Part shown: positions 1 through 9,068 of the stretch, in pieces
Position numbering within the stretch: position 1 is the stretch's first letter
How the letters are laid out: each line of letters opens with the position of its first letter
From: Pseudomonas poae
GTDB lineage: Bacteria; Pseudomonadota; Gammaproteobacteria; Pseudomonadales; Pseudomonadaceae
Direction of reading: 5' to 3'
NCBI GenBank assembly: GCA_028869255.1
Contig: CP110972.1
Span: forward strand, 5,432,001-5,496,000
DNA: 64,000 nucleotides
Notes under the pieces: generated by a model
The model's input: only the letters and a program-made list of their open reading frames with translations
Told to the model about the DNA's origin: nothing
The model's database searches: none
Position numbers and translations under genes: made by a program

Positions 1-1084
1 TGATCAGGCGGTCCAGGCGGCGTTCGGCCACCGAGCCGATTTCGGCCATGGCGATGGCCAGCATGTCGGCGGCCAGGGCCACAGACTGCCCATGCGGGTT
101 GGCCTGGGACACCACGCGGTAGTTGTCCGGGGTGCCGAGGACCAGCGGGTTGTCGGTGGCGCTGTTGAGTTCGGTCTCGACCTGGAGAGTGGCGTGTTCC
201 ACCTGGTCACGCGCCGCACCATGGATCTGCGGGATCGAACGGATGCTCAAGGCGTCCTGGGTGCGAATGCCTTTGCTGCTGGCGATCACCTCACTGCCAT
301 CGAGCAGCGCACGCAGGTTGATGCCGACGTGCTGCATGCCCGGGTGGCGCTTGAGGGCGATGATTTCTTCATCGAAGGCGTCGATCTGCCCACGCTGGGC
401 CTCAAAACTCATGGCGCCGATCACGTCGGCCCATTGCAGCAGGTGGTGAGCATCGGCCAGGGCCAGGCAGCTCAGGCCGGTCATGCACGGCGTGCCATTG
501 ACCAGGCACAGGCCGTCCTTGGCGCCGAGCACCACCGGCTGCAAACCTTCGGCAGCCAAGGCCTGCTGCGCCGAAACGATCTGGCCGCGATAGCTCACAT
601 TGCCAACACCCAACAACGCAACGCCGACATGCGCCATATGGGTCAAATAGCCCACCGAGCCCTGGGACGGCACTTGCGGCGTGATGCCGTGGTTGAGCAG
701 CGCCAGCAGCGAGTGCACCACCTGCGGATGCAGGCCGGACTTGCCGTGGCTGTAATTGATGACCGCCGCGCAGATGATCGCGCGGGTCTGTTCGTCGCTC
801 AGCACCGGGCCGACGCCGCACGCGTGGCTCAGCAGGGTGTTGCGCGACAGTTGGCTGAGTTGCTCACCCGCCAGCGACACATTGCACAGCGCGCCCAGGC
901 CGGTATTCACGCCATAAGCGCGTTCACCGCTGGTGACAATGCGCTGCACGATGGCCTGGGCATTGTCGATGCGCGCCCAGGCCTGGCCCGAGAGTTCGAG
1001 TAGCGCACCATGGCGGGCGACGGCGACTACGTCCTGCCAGCGCGATGGCGTATCGGCGATGGTGATTTTTGTTGCCTGGGACAT
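1..1084 (-). CDS. hutH1: HutH1, histidine/aromatic ammonia-lyase family protein lacking the MIO motif (3' end outside window)
   Basis: The reading frame is open to the window edge and gives about 361 N-terminal residues of a roughly 510-residue family. The start at 1084 has GAAGG seven bases upstream. A second in-frame ATG at 1090 would sit too close to it. The family signature YGVNTGLG, with the catalytic-type Tyr, is present near residue 55. Where true histidases read GSVGASGDLAPLA, so that Ala-Ser-Gly cyclises to the MIO electrophile, this protein reads GSVGYLTHMAHVG, two residues shorter and without ASG. It is the last visible gene of the hutT-X-W-V-H string. From memory, P. fluorescens hut loci carry two hutH copies, the second further downstream. 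Catalytic activity as a histidase is doubtful; family membership is secure. Confidence 0.85.
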   Translation of the reverse strand, partial: MSQATKITIADTPSRWQDVVAVARHGALLELSGQAWARIDNAQAIVQRIVTSGERAYGVNTGLGALCNVSLAGEQLSQLSRNTLLSHACGVGPVLSDEQTRAIICAAVINYSHGKSGLHPQVVHSLLALLNHGITPQVPSQGSVGYLTHMAHVGVALLGVGNVSYRGQIVSAQQALAAEGLQPVVLGAKDGLCLVNGTPCMTGLSCLALADAHHLLQWADVIGAMSFEAQRGQIDAFDEEIIALKRHPGMQHVGINLRALLDGSEVIASSKGIRTQDALSIRSIPQIHGAARDQVEHATLQVETELNSATDNPLVLGTPDNYRVVSQANPHGQSVALAADMLAIAMAEIGSVAERRLDRLI

Positions 1085-1120
1085 CTTCATACCTTCTTTA
1101 ATTCTTGTGCAGCTTTGCCG

Positions 1121-1197
1121 GCCTCTTCGCGAGCAAGCCCGCTCCCACAGGGGGAATGCGTTCCAAATGTGGGAGCGGGCTTGCTCGCGAAGAGGCC
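1121..1197. repeat. REPIN, GCGGGCTTGCTCGCGAA type, arms reversed
   Basis: Two REP arms (TTCGCGAGCAAGCCCGCTCC, then its complement) lie between hutV and hutH1. The arm order is opposite to most copies in this window, with the CTCGCGAA ends outward. Confidence 0.9.
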
Positions 1198-1221
1198 AGA
1201 CGGCTCACCACACAACCCGGC

Positions 1222-2042
<821 letters not shown>

Positions 2043-2046
<4 letters not shown>

Positions 2047-2894
2047 TTGCTCGCCTCATGCCGTGGACGACCATAGGCCTGGGTAATGCGGTCGATGACC
2101 ACTGCGAGAATCACGATCGCCAGCCCGGCTTCAAGGCCACGGCCGACGTTGAGGGTCTGGATGCCAACGAGCACGTCTTCACCCAAGCCACGGGCGCCGA
2201 TCATCGAGGCGATCACGACCATCGACAGCGCCATCATGGTGGTCTGGTTGATACCGGCCATGATGCTCGGCAACGCCAACGGCAGTTGCACGCCGAACAG
2301 TTGCTGCCAGCGGTTGGCACCGAAGGCATTGATGGCTTCCATGACTTCGCCGTCGACCTGGCGAATGCCCAGATCGGTCAGGCGAATCAGCGGCGGGGCG
2401 GCGTAGATCACCGTGGCGAAAATCGCCGGGACCTTGCCCAGGCCGAACAGCATCAGCACCGGGATCAGGTACACGAAGCTGGGCATGGTTTGCATGATGT
2501 CGAGCAACGGCATCAGCACCGAACGCAGGCGATTGCTACGCGCCGACAGGATGCCCAGCGGAATGCCGATCAGCACCGAGATCACCGTGGCGACCATCAT
2601 CAGCGCCAGGGTCTGCATCAGCTTGTCCCACAGGCCGACCGCCCCCACCAGGAACAGCAAGCCGACGATCACCGCCGTGGTCAGCACCTTGCGGGTCGCA
2701 TGCCAGGCGACGCCGCCGACGATGGCCAGCATCAGCCACCAGGGCGCCGCACGCAGCAAGCCCTCCAGGTTGACGATGGCCCATAGCAGGGTGTCGGAGA
2801 TGTGCCGGAACACATCGCCGTAGTTGGTGACCAGCGAATCCACCCAACCATTGACCCAGTCGGCGATGGAAAACGTAAAACTCTCAGGAAACAT
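2043..2894 (-). CDS. hutW: HutW, permease subunit of histidine/betaine-type ABC transporter
   Basis: This 283-residue inner-membrane protein has a BPD_transp_1 core like ProW. An N-terminal soluble-looking stretch is followed by several hydrophobic segments. The coupling region around [20 protein letters not shown] is the EAA loop that docks on the ATPase. It sits between hutX (about 70 bases upstream) and hutV (4-base overlap) on the same strand. It would form the channel for histidine uptake with HutX and HutV. Confidence 0.93.
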
Positions 2895-2965
2895 ATCGTG
2901 CTCTCGATCCAGTGGGTTGTGGCCGGGCGTCCGGTTGCCTGTTGGGGCAACCGGAAACGCTCAAC

Positions 2966-3931
2966 CTACAAGGCCGCGTCGATTTTCTTGGCTGCGTCGT
3001 CGCTCACCCATGCGTGCCAGACTTCAGGATGTTCCTTGAGGAATATTTTCGCCAGTTTTGGCGACTCAATTCGCTCTTTGGCCATGCGGCCGAGGTTCTG
3101 GTTGAGCAGGTCAATCGGCAGGTTGACCTTTTCCAGCACGGCAACCAGTTCGGGCGCTTGCTCGTGGAAGGTCTTGGACAGGCCGACCTTGATGCTCACG
3201 CTTTTATCCACGCCGGGCTTTTCTTCCAGCTTCACCAGGTCGACTTGGCCCATCAGCGGCGTCGGCGACCAGTAGTAGAACAGGATCGGCTCGCCACGCT
3301 TGTAGCTCGACAGTACCGCCGCATCCAGCGCCGGGCCGGTGCCAGGGCGGAAGTTGGTGTAGGTGCTTTCCAGGTCGTAGCTTTTGAGCATCTCACTGTT
3401 ATCCAGCTCGCAGGTCCAGCCAGCCGGGCAGTTGTAGAAACGGCCTTTGGACGGCTCTTCCTAGTCCTTGAAGACCGAGGCGTACTTGGCCAGGTCAGCG
3501 ATGTTTTTCAGGCCCGGCGCCTTGGGCTCCAGCTTGCGCTTGGCGTCGCCTTCGATCACGTAGCGCGGCACGTACCAGCCTTCGATAGCACCCACGACCG
3601 GCGCGCCGACGCCGACGACTTTTCCGGCCTTCTCGGCTTTGTTCCAGACTTCGCTGCGGCCGACCCACTCTTCGGCAAACACTTGAATGTCATTGCTGCT
3701 CAGGGCGTTTTCCATGGTGATGGAGTTGCCCGGCAGGCTGTCGGTTTTACAGTCGTAGCCTTTTTCCAGCACGGTTTGCAGGATGTCGGTGAGCAACATG
3801 CCGCTTTCCCAGTTCAGGCCGGCGAACTTCACCGGTTTGCCGGATTCGCACCAGCCGGCCGCTTGCGCGCCAGCGGAGGCCAGTAAACCTGTGCAGAGCA
3901 ACGTGGCCAGCAGGGTCTTATGCATTTTCAT
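2966..3931 (-). pseudogene. hutX: HutX, periplasmic binding protein of HutXWV, interrupted by an in-frame amber codon
   Basis: The protein should be about 321 residues of the OpuAC/ProX-like glycine-betaine/histidine binding family. The start at 3931 gives a signal peptide (MKMHKTLLATLLCTGLLASA) ending near GAQAAG. After VFKD the frame reads TAG at 3463-3461 and then continues in the same frame as EEPSKGRFYNCPAGW to the normal end at 2966. No frameshift is involved: a single C-to-T change of a CAG Gln codon would explain it. The stop falls mid-protein, so uptake by HutXWV should be lost unless the codon is suppressed or is a sequence error. HutT-type permeases could compensate. Confidence 0.85.
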
Positions 3932-4000
3932 TGTTGTGACGCTCCCAATCTTGAAATGGATTACGGCAGTCAGTAGGCGTCCTGCCCTGTCCACGTCCCA

Positions 4001-5446
4001 TCAGGCTTGTGCAGCCAGCCCGTTTGCTCTTGGTATAGCGCCCTGCTCTACCGGCAGGATCAGTTGATCAGGTACCGCGCCGTGCCATTTTTTTGCACAT
4101 ACGTAATACAGCGCTGCCGGTAGCACCAGGCCGATGATCCAGGAAATATCCACATCACCCAGCGCGGCCACCAGCGGGCCTGTATAGAACTTGGTGGAGA
4201 TGAACGGCAATTGCACCAGCACACCGAACACATAGACGCTGATACCAAGCAGGTTCCAACGACCGTAGCGACCGCTCGGATCAGCCAGCGCCGGCACGTC
4301 ATAACGCTCGCGGGTGATGCAGTAGTAATCCACCAGGTTGATCGCGCTCCAGGGCGTAAAGAACGCCAGCAGGAACAGGATGAAAGACTTGAACGCACCG
4401 AGGAACGAGTGCTGACCGAGCAACGCGATCAGGGTTGCCGTACCGACAATCACCAGCACAAACACCAGACGCTGCAAGCGCGTGACCTCCAGGCGACCAC
4501 GGAAGCCGCTGATGATGGTCGCGATGCACATAAAGCTGCCGTAGGAGTTCAGCGTGGAGATGGTGACCTTGCCGAACGCAATGCTGAAATACAGCAGTGC
4601 AGCGGTGGCACCAGTGCCGCTCAAACCCACGATGTAGGCCACTTCGTGACCGGCGAATTGCCCGTTGGACATGGCCGCGGCAAACACCCCGAGGACCATC
4701 GCCACCTGCGCGCCAATCACCGAACCCGCACCGGCGGCGAAAAAGGTTTTCACCGACGACGTAGCGCTTGGCAGGTAACGCGAGTAGTCCGCCACATAAG
4801 GGCCGAAGGCGATCTGCCAGGAGGCCGCGAGCGACACCGCCAGCAGAAAACTGCTCCAGCTGAAGTGGCGGATTTGCAGCAGCGCACCGACGTCGGTCTG
4901 GCTGATCAGGCGACTGAACAGGTAGACAAAAGCAACCACCCCAATGACGCTGGCGACACGGCCGATGAAGTGGATCACCCGGTAACCCAGCACCGTCACC
5001 AGCACGATGACACTGGCAAAGATCAGGATGCCGACGCTGTCGCTGACACCAAACAACTGGCCTAGCGCCTGCCCGGAAAGCACGGTGCCGGTGGCGGTGA
5101 ACCCGAGGTACATCAAACACACCAGCACAATCGGAATCGCCGCGCCGTAAACGCCAAACTGCACGCGGCTGGAGATCATCTGCGGCAGGCCCAGCTTGGG
5201 CCCCTGCGCCGCGTGCAGCGCCATGACGCCGCCGCCGATCAGTTGGCCGACCAACAGGCCGATCAACGACCAGAACACATCACCGCCCAGCACCACGGCC
5301 AAAGCCCCAGTGACAATCGCGGTGATTTGCAGGTTGGCACCCATCCACAGGGTGAACTGGCTAAACAGACGACCGTGTCTTTCCGCTTCCGGGATGTAGT
5401 CGATCGAACGCCTTTCGATCAACGGGGTGGTGTCATTTGCAGCCAT
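4001..5446 (-). CDS. hutT: HutT, NCS1-family (CodB-like) permease, probable urocanate or histidine transporter
   Basis: This 481-residue polytopic membrane protein of the nucleobase:cation symporter-1 family has about 12 hydrophobic segments. The N-terminal RSIDYIPEAERHG precedes the first helix, and the conserved motif WQIAFGPYVADYSRYLP lies in the middle. It lies between hutU and hutX. In the P. fluorescens hut locus the gene at this place (hutTu) has been described as a urocanate permease. Substrate assignment rests on that position, since NCS1 proteins also carry cytosine, uracil, thiamine and allantoin. Confidence 0.85.
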   Translation of the reverse strand: MAANDTTPLIERRSIDYIPEAERHGRLFSQFTLWMGANLQITAIVTGALAVVLGGDVFWSLIGLLVGQLIGGGVMALHAAQGPKLGLPQMISSRVQFGVYGAAIPIVLVCLMYLGFTATGTVLSGQALGQLFGVSDSVGILIFASVIVLVTVLGYRVIHFIGRVASVIGVVAFVYLFSRLISQTDVGALLQIRHFSWSSFLLAVSLAASWQIAFGPYVADYSRYLPSATSSVKTFFAAGAGSVIGAQVAMVLGVFAAAMSNGQFAGHEVAYIVGLSGTGATAALLYFSIAFGKVTISTLNSYGSFMCIATIISGFRGRLEVTRLQRLVFVLVIVGTATLIALLGQHSFLGAFKSFILFLLAFFTPWSAINLVDYYCITRERYDVPALADPSGRYGRWNLLGISVYVFGVLVQLPFISTKFYTGPLVAALGDVDISWIIGLVLPAALYYVCAKKWHGAVPDQLILPVEQGAIPRANGLAAQA

Positions 5447-5493
5447 GTGTGTTCAACCTCTGATGGATTGTTTTGTGCGCAGCTTTGCTCTTC

Positions 5494-5580
5494 TGTGGGA
5501 GCTGGCTTGCCTGCGATGCGAGCGACTCGGCCCCGCAGTAGAACCGAGGTGACGACATCGCAGGCAAGCCAGCTCCCACA
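5494..5580. repeat. REPIN, GCTGGCTTGCCTGCGAT type
   Basis: Opposed REP arms GTGGGAGCTGGCTTGCCTGC and its complement lie in the 150-base gap between hutU and hutT. The copy may attenuate or stabilise the polycistronic hut mRNA. Confidence 0.9.
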
Positions 5581-5596
5581 CAAACCTGACCAGCCC

Positions 5597-7282
5597 TTAC
5601 TTGATCATCGGCAGGTTCAAACCCTGCTCTTTGGCGCAATCAATTGCGATCTGGTAACCGGCATCCGCATGGCGCATCACCCCGGTGGCCGGGTCGTTGT
5701 GCAGTACACGGGCAATCCGCTCGGCTGCTTCGTCAGTGCCGTCGCAGACGATCACCATGCCGGAGTGCTGCGAGAAGCCCATGCCCACGCCGCCGCCGTG
5801 GTGCAGCGAAACCCAGGTCGCGCCGCTGGCGGTGTTGAGCAAGGCGTTGAGCAGTGGCCAGTCGGACACGGCGTCGGAGCCGTCCTGCATGGCTTCGGTT
5901 TCGCGGTTGGGGCTGGCGACCGAGCCGGAGTCGAGGTGGTCACGGCCGATCACGACTGGCGCCGACAGCTCGCCGCTGCGCACCATTTCGTTGAACGCCA
6001 GGCCGAGCTTGGCGCGCTGGCCCAGGCCGACCCAGCAGATACGCGCCGGCAGGCCCTGGAAGCTGATGCGCTCGCGGGCCATGTCCAGCCAGTTGTGCAG
6101 GTGGGCGTCGTCCGGGATCAGCTCTTTGACTTTGGCGTCGGTCTTGTAGATGTCTTGCGGGTCACCCGACAGCGCAGCCCAGCGGAACGGGCCGATGCCA
6201 CGGCAGAACAGTGGGCGGATATAGGCCGGTACGAAGCCTGGGAAGTCGAATGCGTTTTCCACGCCTTCTTCTTGCGCCATCTGGCGGATGTTGTTGCCGT
6301 AATCGAAGGTCGGAATGCCTTGTTTCTGGAACTCGAGCATGGCTTTGACGTGTACGGCCATCGACTGCTTGGCGGCCTTGATCACGGCAGCCGGTTCGGT
6401 CTTGGCGCGGGCGCGGTATTCGTCCCAGGTCCAGCCGGCCGGCAGGTAGCCGTTGAGGGGGTCATGGGCGCTGGTCTGGTCAGTGACCATGTCCGGGCGC
6501 ACGCCGCGCTTGACCAGCTCCGGCAGGATTTCCGCAGCGTTGCCCAGCAAGGCGATGGAGATGGCCTTGCCTTCCTGGGTGTATTTGGCGATGCGCGCCA
6601 GGGCGTCGTCGAGGTCGCTGGCTTGCTCGTCGACATAACGGCTGTTCAGGCGGAAGTCGATGCTGACCTGCTGGCACTCGATGTTCAGCGAGCACGCGCC
6701 GGCCAGGGTTGCAGCCAGCGGCTGGGCACCGCCCATGCCGCCGAGACCGGCGGTGAGGACCCAGCGGCCTTTGAGGTTTGAATCGTAGTGCTGGCGCCCG
6801 GCTTCGACGAAGGTTTCGTAGGTGCCCTGCACGATGCCCTGGCTGCCGATGTAGATCCAGCTGCCGGCGGTCATCTGGCCGTACATGGCCAGGCCCTTGG
6901 CATCCAGTTCGTTGAAGTGCTCCCAGCTGGCCCAGTGCGGCACCAGGTTGGAGTTGGCGATCAGCACACGCGGGGCGTTGCTGTGGGTCTTGAACACGCC
7001 GACCGGTTTGCCGGATTGCACCAGCAGGGTTTCGTCGTCATTCAGGTTAGTGAGGCTCTCGACGATCTGGTCGTAGCACTCCCAGTTGCGCGCCGCACGG
7101 CCGATACCGCCGTACACCACCAGTTCTTTGGGGTTCTCGGCCACTTGCGGGTCGAGGTTGTTCATCAACATGCGCAGCGGCGCTTCAGTCAGCCAGCTTT
7201 TGGCGGTGAGCGTGTTACCACGAGCGGCACGGATTTCAACGTCACGGTATTTAGTAGGCTTGGCTTTCGAAAAATCGGTCAC
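5597..7282 (-). CDS. hutU: Urocanate hydratase (urocanase)
   Basis: This enzyme hydrates urocanate to imidazolone propionate, the second step of histidine degradation. The 561-residue length is normal for the NAD+-dependent family. The motif [20 protein letters not shown] matches the NAD-binding Gly-rich segment, and near the C-terminus [13 protein letters not shown] is diagnostic. The start is GTG at 7282 ([14 protein letters not shown]), with GAGGAG eight bases upstream. It is the first gene of the operon hutU-hutT-hutX-hutW-hutV-hutH1. A -24/-12 promoter and a HutC operator lie just upstream. Confidence 0.97.
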   Translation of the reverse strand: MTDFSKAKPTKYRDVEIRAARGNTLTAKSWLTEAPLRMLMNNLDPQVAENPKELVVYGGIGRAARNWECYDQIVESLTNLNDDETLLVQSGKPVGVFKTHSNAPRVLIANSNLVPHWASWEHFNELDAKGLAMYGQMTAGSWIYIGSQGIVQGTYETFVEAGRQHYDSNLKGRWVLTAGLGGMGGAQPLAATLAGACSLNIECQQVSIDFRLNSRYVDEQASDLDDALARIAKYTQEGKAISIALLGNAAEILPELVKRGVRPDMVTDQTSAHDPLNGYLPAGWTWDEYRARAKTEPAAVIKAAKQSMAVHVKAMLEFQKQGIPTFDYGNNIRQMAQEEGVENAFDFPGFVPAYIRPLFCRGIGPFRWAALSGDPQDIYKTDAKVKELIPDDAHLHNWLDMARERISFQGLPARICWVGLGQRAKLGLAFNEMVRSGELSAPVVIGRDHLDSGSVASPNRETEAMQDGSDAVSDWPLLNALLNTASGATWVSLHHGGGVGMGFSQHSGMVIVCDGTDEAAERIARVLHNDPATGVMRHADAGYQIAIDCAKEQGLNLPMIK

Positions 7283-7353
7283 AACCAGAACTCCTCAGCG
7301 ATCGATGCGCGAACATTGATGGTGCGAAGGAGAGTCTTACGCACACATCTTTA

Positions 7354-7367
7354 CTTGTACATACAAG
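7354..7367. promoter_or_regulatory. HutC operator at the hutU promoter
   Basis: The sequence CTTGTACATACAAG is a perfect two-fold dyad around CA and fits the HutC (GntR) consensus TGTA-N2-TACA. It overlaps the predicted hutU transcription start (about 7361), so bound HutC would block transcription until urocanate releases it. Confidence 0.85.
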
Positions 7368-7370
7368 CAT

Positions 7371-7388
7371 ATGCAATCAAGCGGCCAA
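7371..7388 (-). promoter_or_regulatory. Sigma-54 (-24/-12) promoter of hutU
   Basis: On the minus strand TTGGCCGCTTGATTGCAT has GG and GC elements separated by ten bases, the sigma-54 spacing. It predicts a start near 7361, about 79 bases before the hutU GTG. A dyad GCGTGG-N7-CCACGC at 7511-7529 lies about 150 bases upstream, where a CbrB or NtrC activator could bind. Confidence 0.7.
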
Positions 7389-7653
7389 CTTTCTGCGAGG
7401 GGTGTCGAGATATTTTTGGAATGCGTGCGCGAGCCTTGAAAAATAAGGGCTCGGGGCTTGATGAAATTTCTCAGGAGGGGGTTTTACAGCGAGGGAGGCT
7501 TGTCACGACGGCGTGGTTTTGCGCCACGCTGGGGCATTCGGTAACAAATTGGTGCGCGGGTTACGACACACAAATAACTGTGGGAGCTGGCTTGCCTGCG
7601 ATGGCGGCGTGTCAGTCACATCGCTATCGCAGGCAAGCCAGCTCCCACAGGTT
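7389..7653. other. Upstream activating region of hutU plus REPIN; no gene seen
   Basis: The stretch between the hutU promoter and hutD contains the dyad at 7511-7529, a second dyad GTAAC-N14-GTTAC at about 7541-7563 and the REPIN at 7579-7650. No convincing reading frame is present. Confidence 0.5.
7579..7650. repeat. REPIN, GCTGGCTTGCCTGCGAT type
   Basis: Opposed REP arms lie immediately downstream of the hutD stop codon, a short copy of 72 bases. Confidence 0.9.
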
Positions 7654-8214
7654 TTAAGCGCGTGCGGTCAGTTCGATAATGCAGCAGCGGCCGCTGACCG
7701 AGATATCCAGCAAGCCAGTGTTACCGTCCACTTGCAGGCAGTCGTGATGGCCCAGCACCTGGTCCAGCACTGTTACCTCATCGGCCACGCTGAACACCAG
7801 CACCGTCTGCGCGGTACTGAAAAAGCGCTGCACGCCATCCACCCACTGCAAGCGCGCATGGTAACGCTGGGGCGAATAGATCAGGTTGAAATCGCGGATC
7901 GGCCCGGTGATCAAACGGCACGACACCTGGCTGTCGCCCTTGAACGCGAAAGGCTGCAGCGGTAACAACCCGCGCTGCTCTTCGCCATCCACGGTCAGCA
8001 CCATGCCCGCGCCCTTGATGACCGTGATCACGCGCTGATAACCGGCGAAGGTCGAAAACCCGCCCGATTCACCGATATCGGCAATCGACAGGCGCCAGCC
8101 AAAGCCATCCAGGCCGGTGCCTGCATCACGGGTGATTTCTTCGGTACTGCCGCCGCCGTTTTTCCACGGCATACGGATGTAATCGGCGGCGCGCCAGACT
8201 TTCACTGCACTCAT
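7654..8214 (-). CDS. hutD: HutD family protein
   Basis: This 186-residue cupin-fold protein of the HutD family is known only in hut clusters. Recognisable features are the N-terminal RAADYIRMPWKNGGGSTEEI, the family's WKNGGG motif, and FGWRLSIADIGESGGFSTFAGYQR. It overlaps the hutC stop by four bases (ATGA) and is translationally coupled to it. HutD is not an enzyme of the pathway. In P. fluorescens it has been proposed to act as a governor that limits hut expression, possibly by binding urocanate or formylated intermediates. Confidence 0.95.
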   Translation of the reverse strand: MSAVKVWRAADYIRMPWKNGGGSTEEITRDAGTGLDGFGWRLSIADIGESGGFSTFAGYQRVITVIKGAGMVLTVDGEEQRGLLPLQPFAFKGDSQVSCRLITGPIRDFNLIYSPQRYHARLQWVDGVQRFFSTAQTVLVFSVADEVTVLDQVLGHHDCLQVDGNTGLLDISVSGRCCIIELTARA

Positions 8215-8960
8215 TTACTGAAACGTCCTTCCAGGCTATGACGGGAACCGGGGTGGATCAAACGTGCGGCAGTCACCGGCTGGCGACCGGACCAGGTACG
8301 CCGGCGAATCAACAGGCACGGCTCGCTCGGCTCGATCTGCAACAACTTGCACTCGGCGGCATCGGCGAGAATCGCCTCTACCACGTGCTCGCCTTCGGTC
8401 AGCGGTGCGACCTGGTTCAAGTAGGCGTACGGCGTTTGCTGGGTAAAGTCCTGCTGCAGGTATTCCGGCGCGACCAGGGCGTTGACGAACCGGTCTTCGA
8501 TTTGCACGGGGATATCGTTTTCGAAGTGCACGATCAGCGAATGGAACACCCGCCCGCCTTCGCGCATTTCCAGGGCGACGGCACGCTCGGAACCGGCAGC
8601 CTCTTCGCCCAGGTGAATCACCTGGCAGGTATGCCGATGACCGCGCGAGGCGATCTCATCGGCAATATTGTGTACTTCAAACAGCGCCGACTGGCTCTTG
8701 GGCTCGGCGACAAACGTGCCGACGCCTTGCATGCGCACCAGCAGACCTTCGGCAGTCAGCTCGCGCAGGGCGCGGTTGATGGTCATGCGGCTGAAGCCCA
8801 GTTGGCTGACCAGCTCGCTCTCGGACGGTACGCGGTAATGCGGCGGCCAGTTGCCGTTGAGGATCTGCTGGCTGATCATCTGTTTGACGCGGGCATACAA
8901 GGGCGCCGGACTTTCGTCCATGTGGGCAGCCAGCGAAGACTTGGCAGGCGGAGTCGGCAC
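8211..8960 (-). CDS. hutC: HutC, GntR-family repressor of hut genes
   Basis: This 249-residue regulator has an N-terminal winged helix (ESELVSQLGFSRMTINRAL) and a C-terminal UTRA effector domain. The frame stays open far upstream, but the GTG at 8960 (translated MPTPPAKSSLAAHMDES) has AAGGA six bases before it and gives the usual family length. An ATG at about 8988 would add only ten residues. HutC represses hutU and hutF and responds to urocanate. It is divergent from hutF, with an operator between them, and is coupled to hutD. Confidence 0.95.
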   Translation of the reverse strand: MPTPPAKSSLAAHMDESPAPLYARVKQMISQQILNGNWPPHYRVPSESELVSQLGFSRMTINRALRELTAEGLLVRMQGVGTFVAEPKSQSALFEVHNIADEIASRGHRHTCQVIHLGEEAAGSERAVALEMREGGRVFHSLIVHFENDIPVQIEDRFVNALVAPEYLQQDFTQQTPYAYLNQVAPLTEGEHVVEAILADAAECKLLQIEPSEPCLLIRRRTWSGRQPVTAARLIHPGSRHSLEGRFSK

Positions 8961-9029
8961 AGGGAATCCTTGCAGGGGGAAAAGATGCATAGATTGCCGG
9001 AGTTTACCGAGCAGGCAAACGTCTGTATA

Positions 9030-9039
9030 TGTATATACA
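9030..9039. promoter_or_regulatory. HutC operator between hutC and hutF
   Basis: TGTATATACA is a perfect palindrome matching TGTA-N2-TACA. It lies 30 bases before hutF and about 70 before hutC, within an AT-rich stretch that starts with an extra TGTATA (9024-9029). It could control both genes, including HutC autoregulation. Confidence 0.75.
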
Positions 9040-9068
9040 AATAAACACACGACCGGGGTGCCATGATC

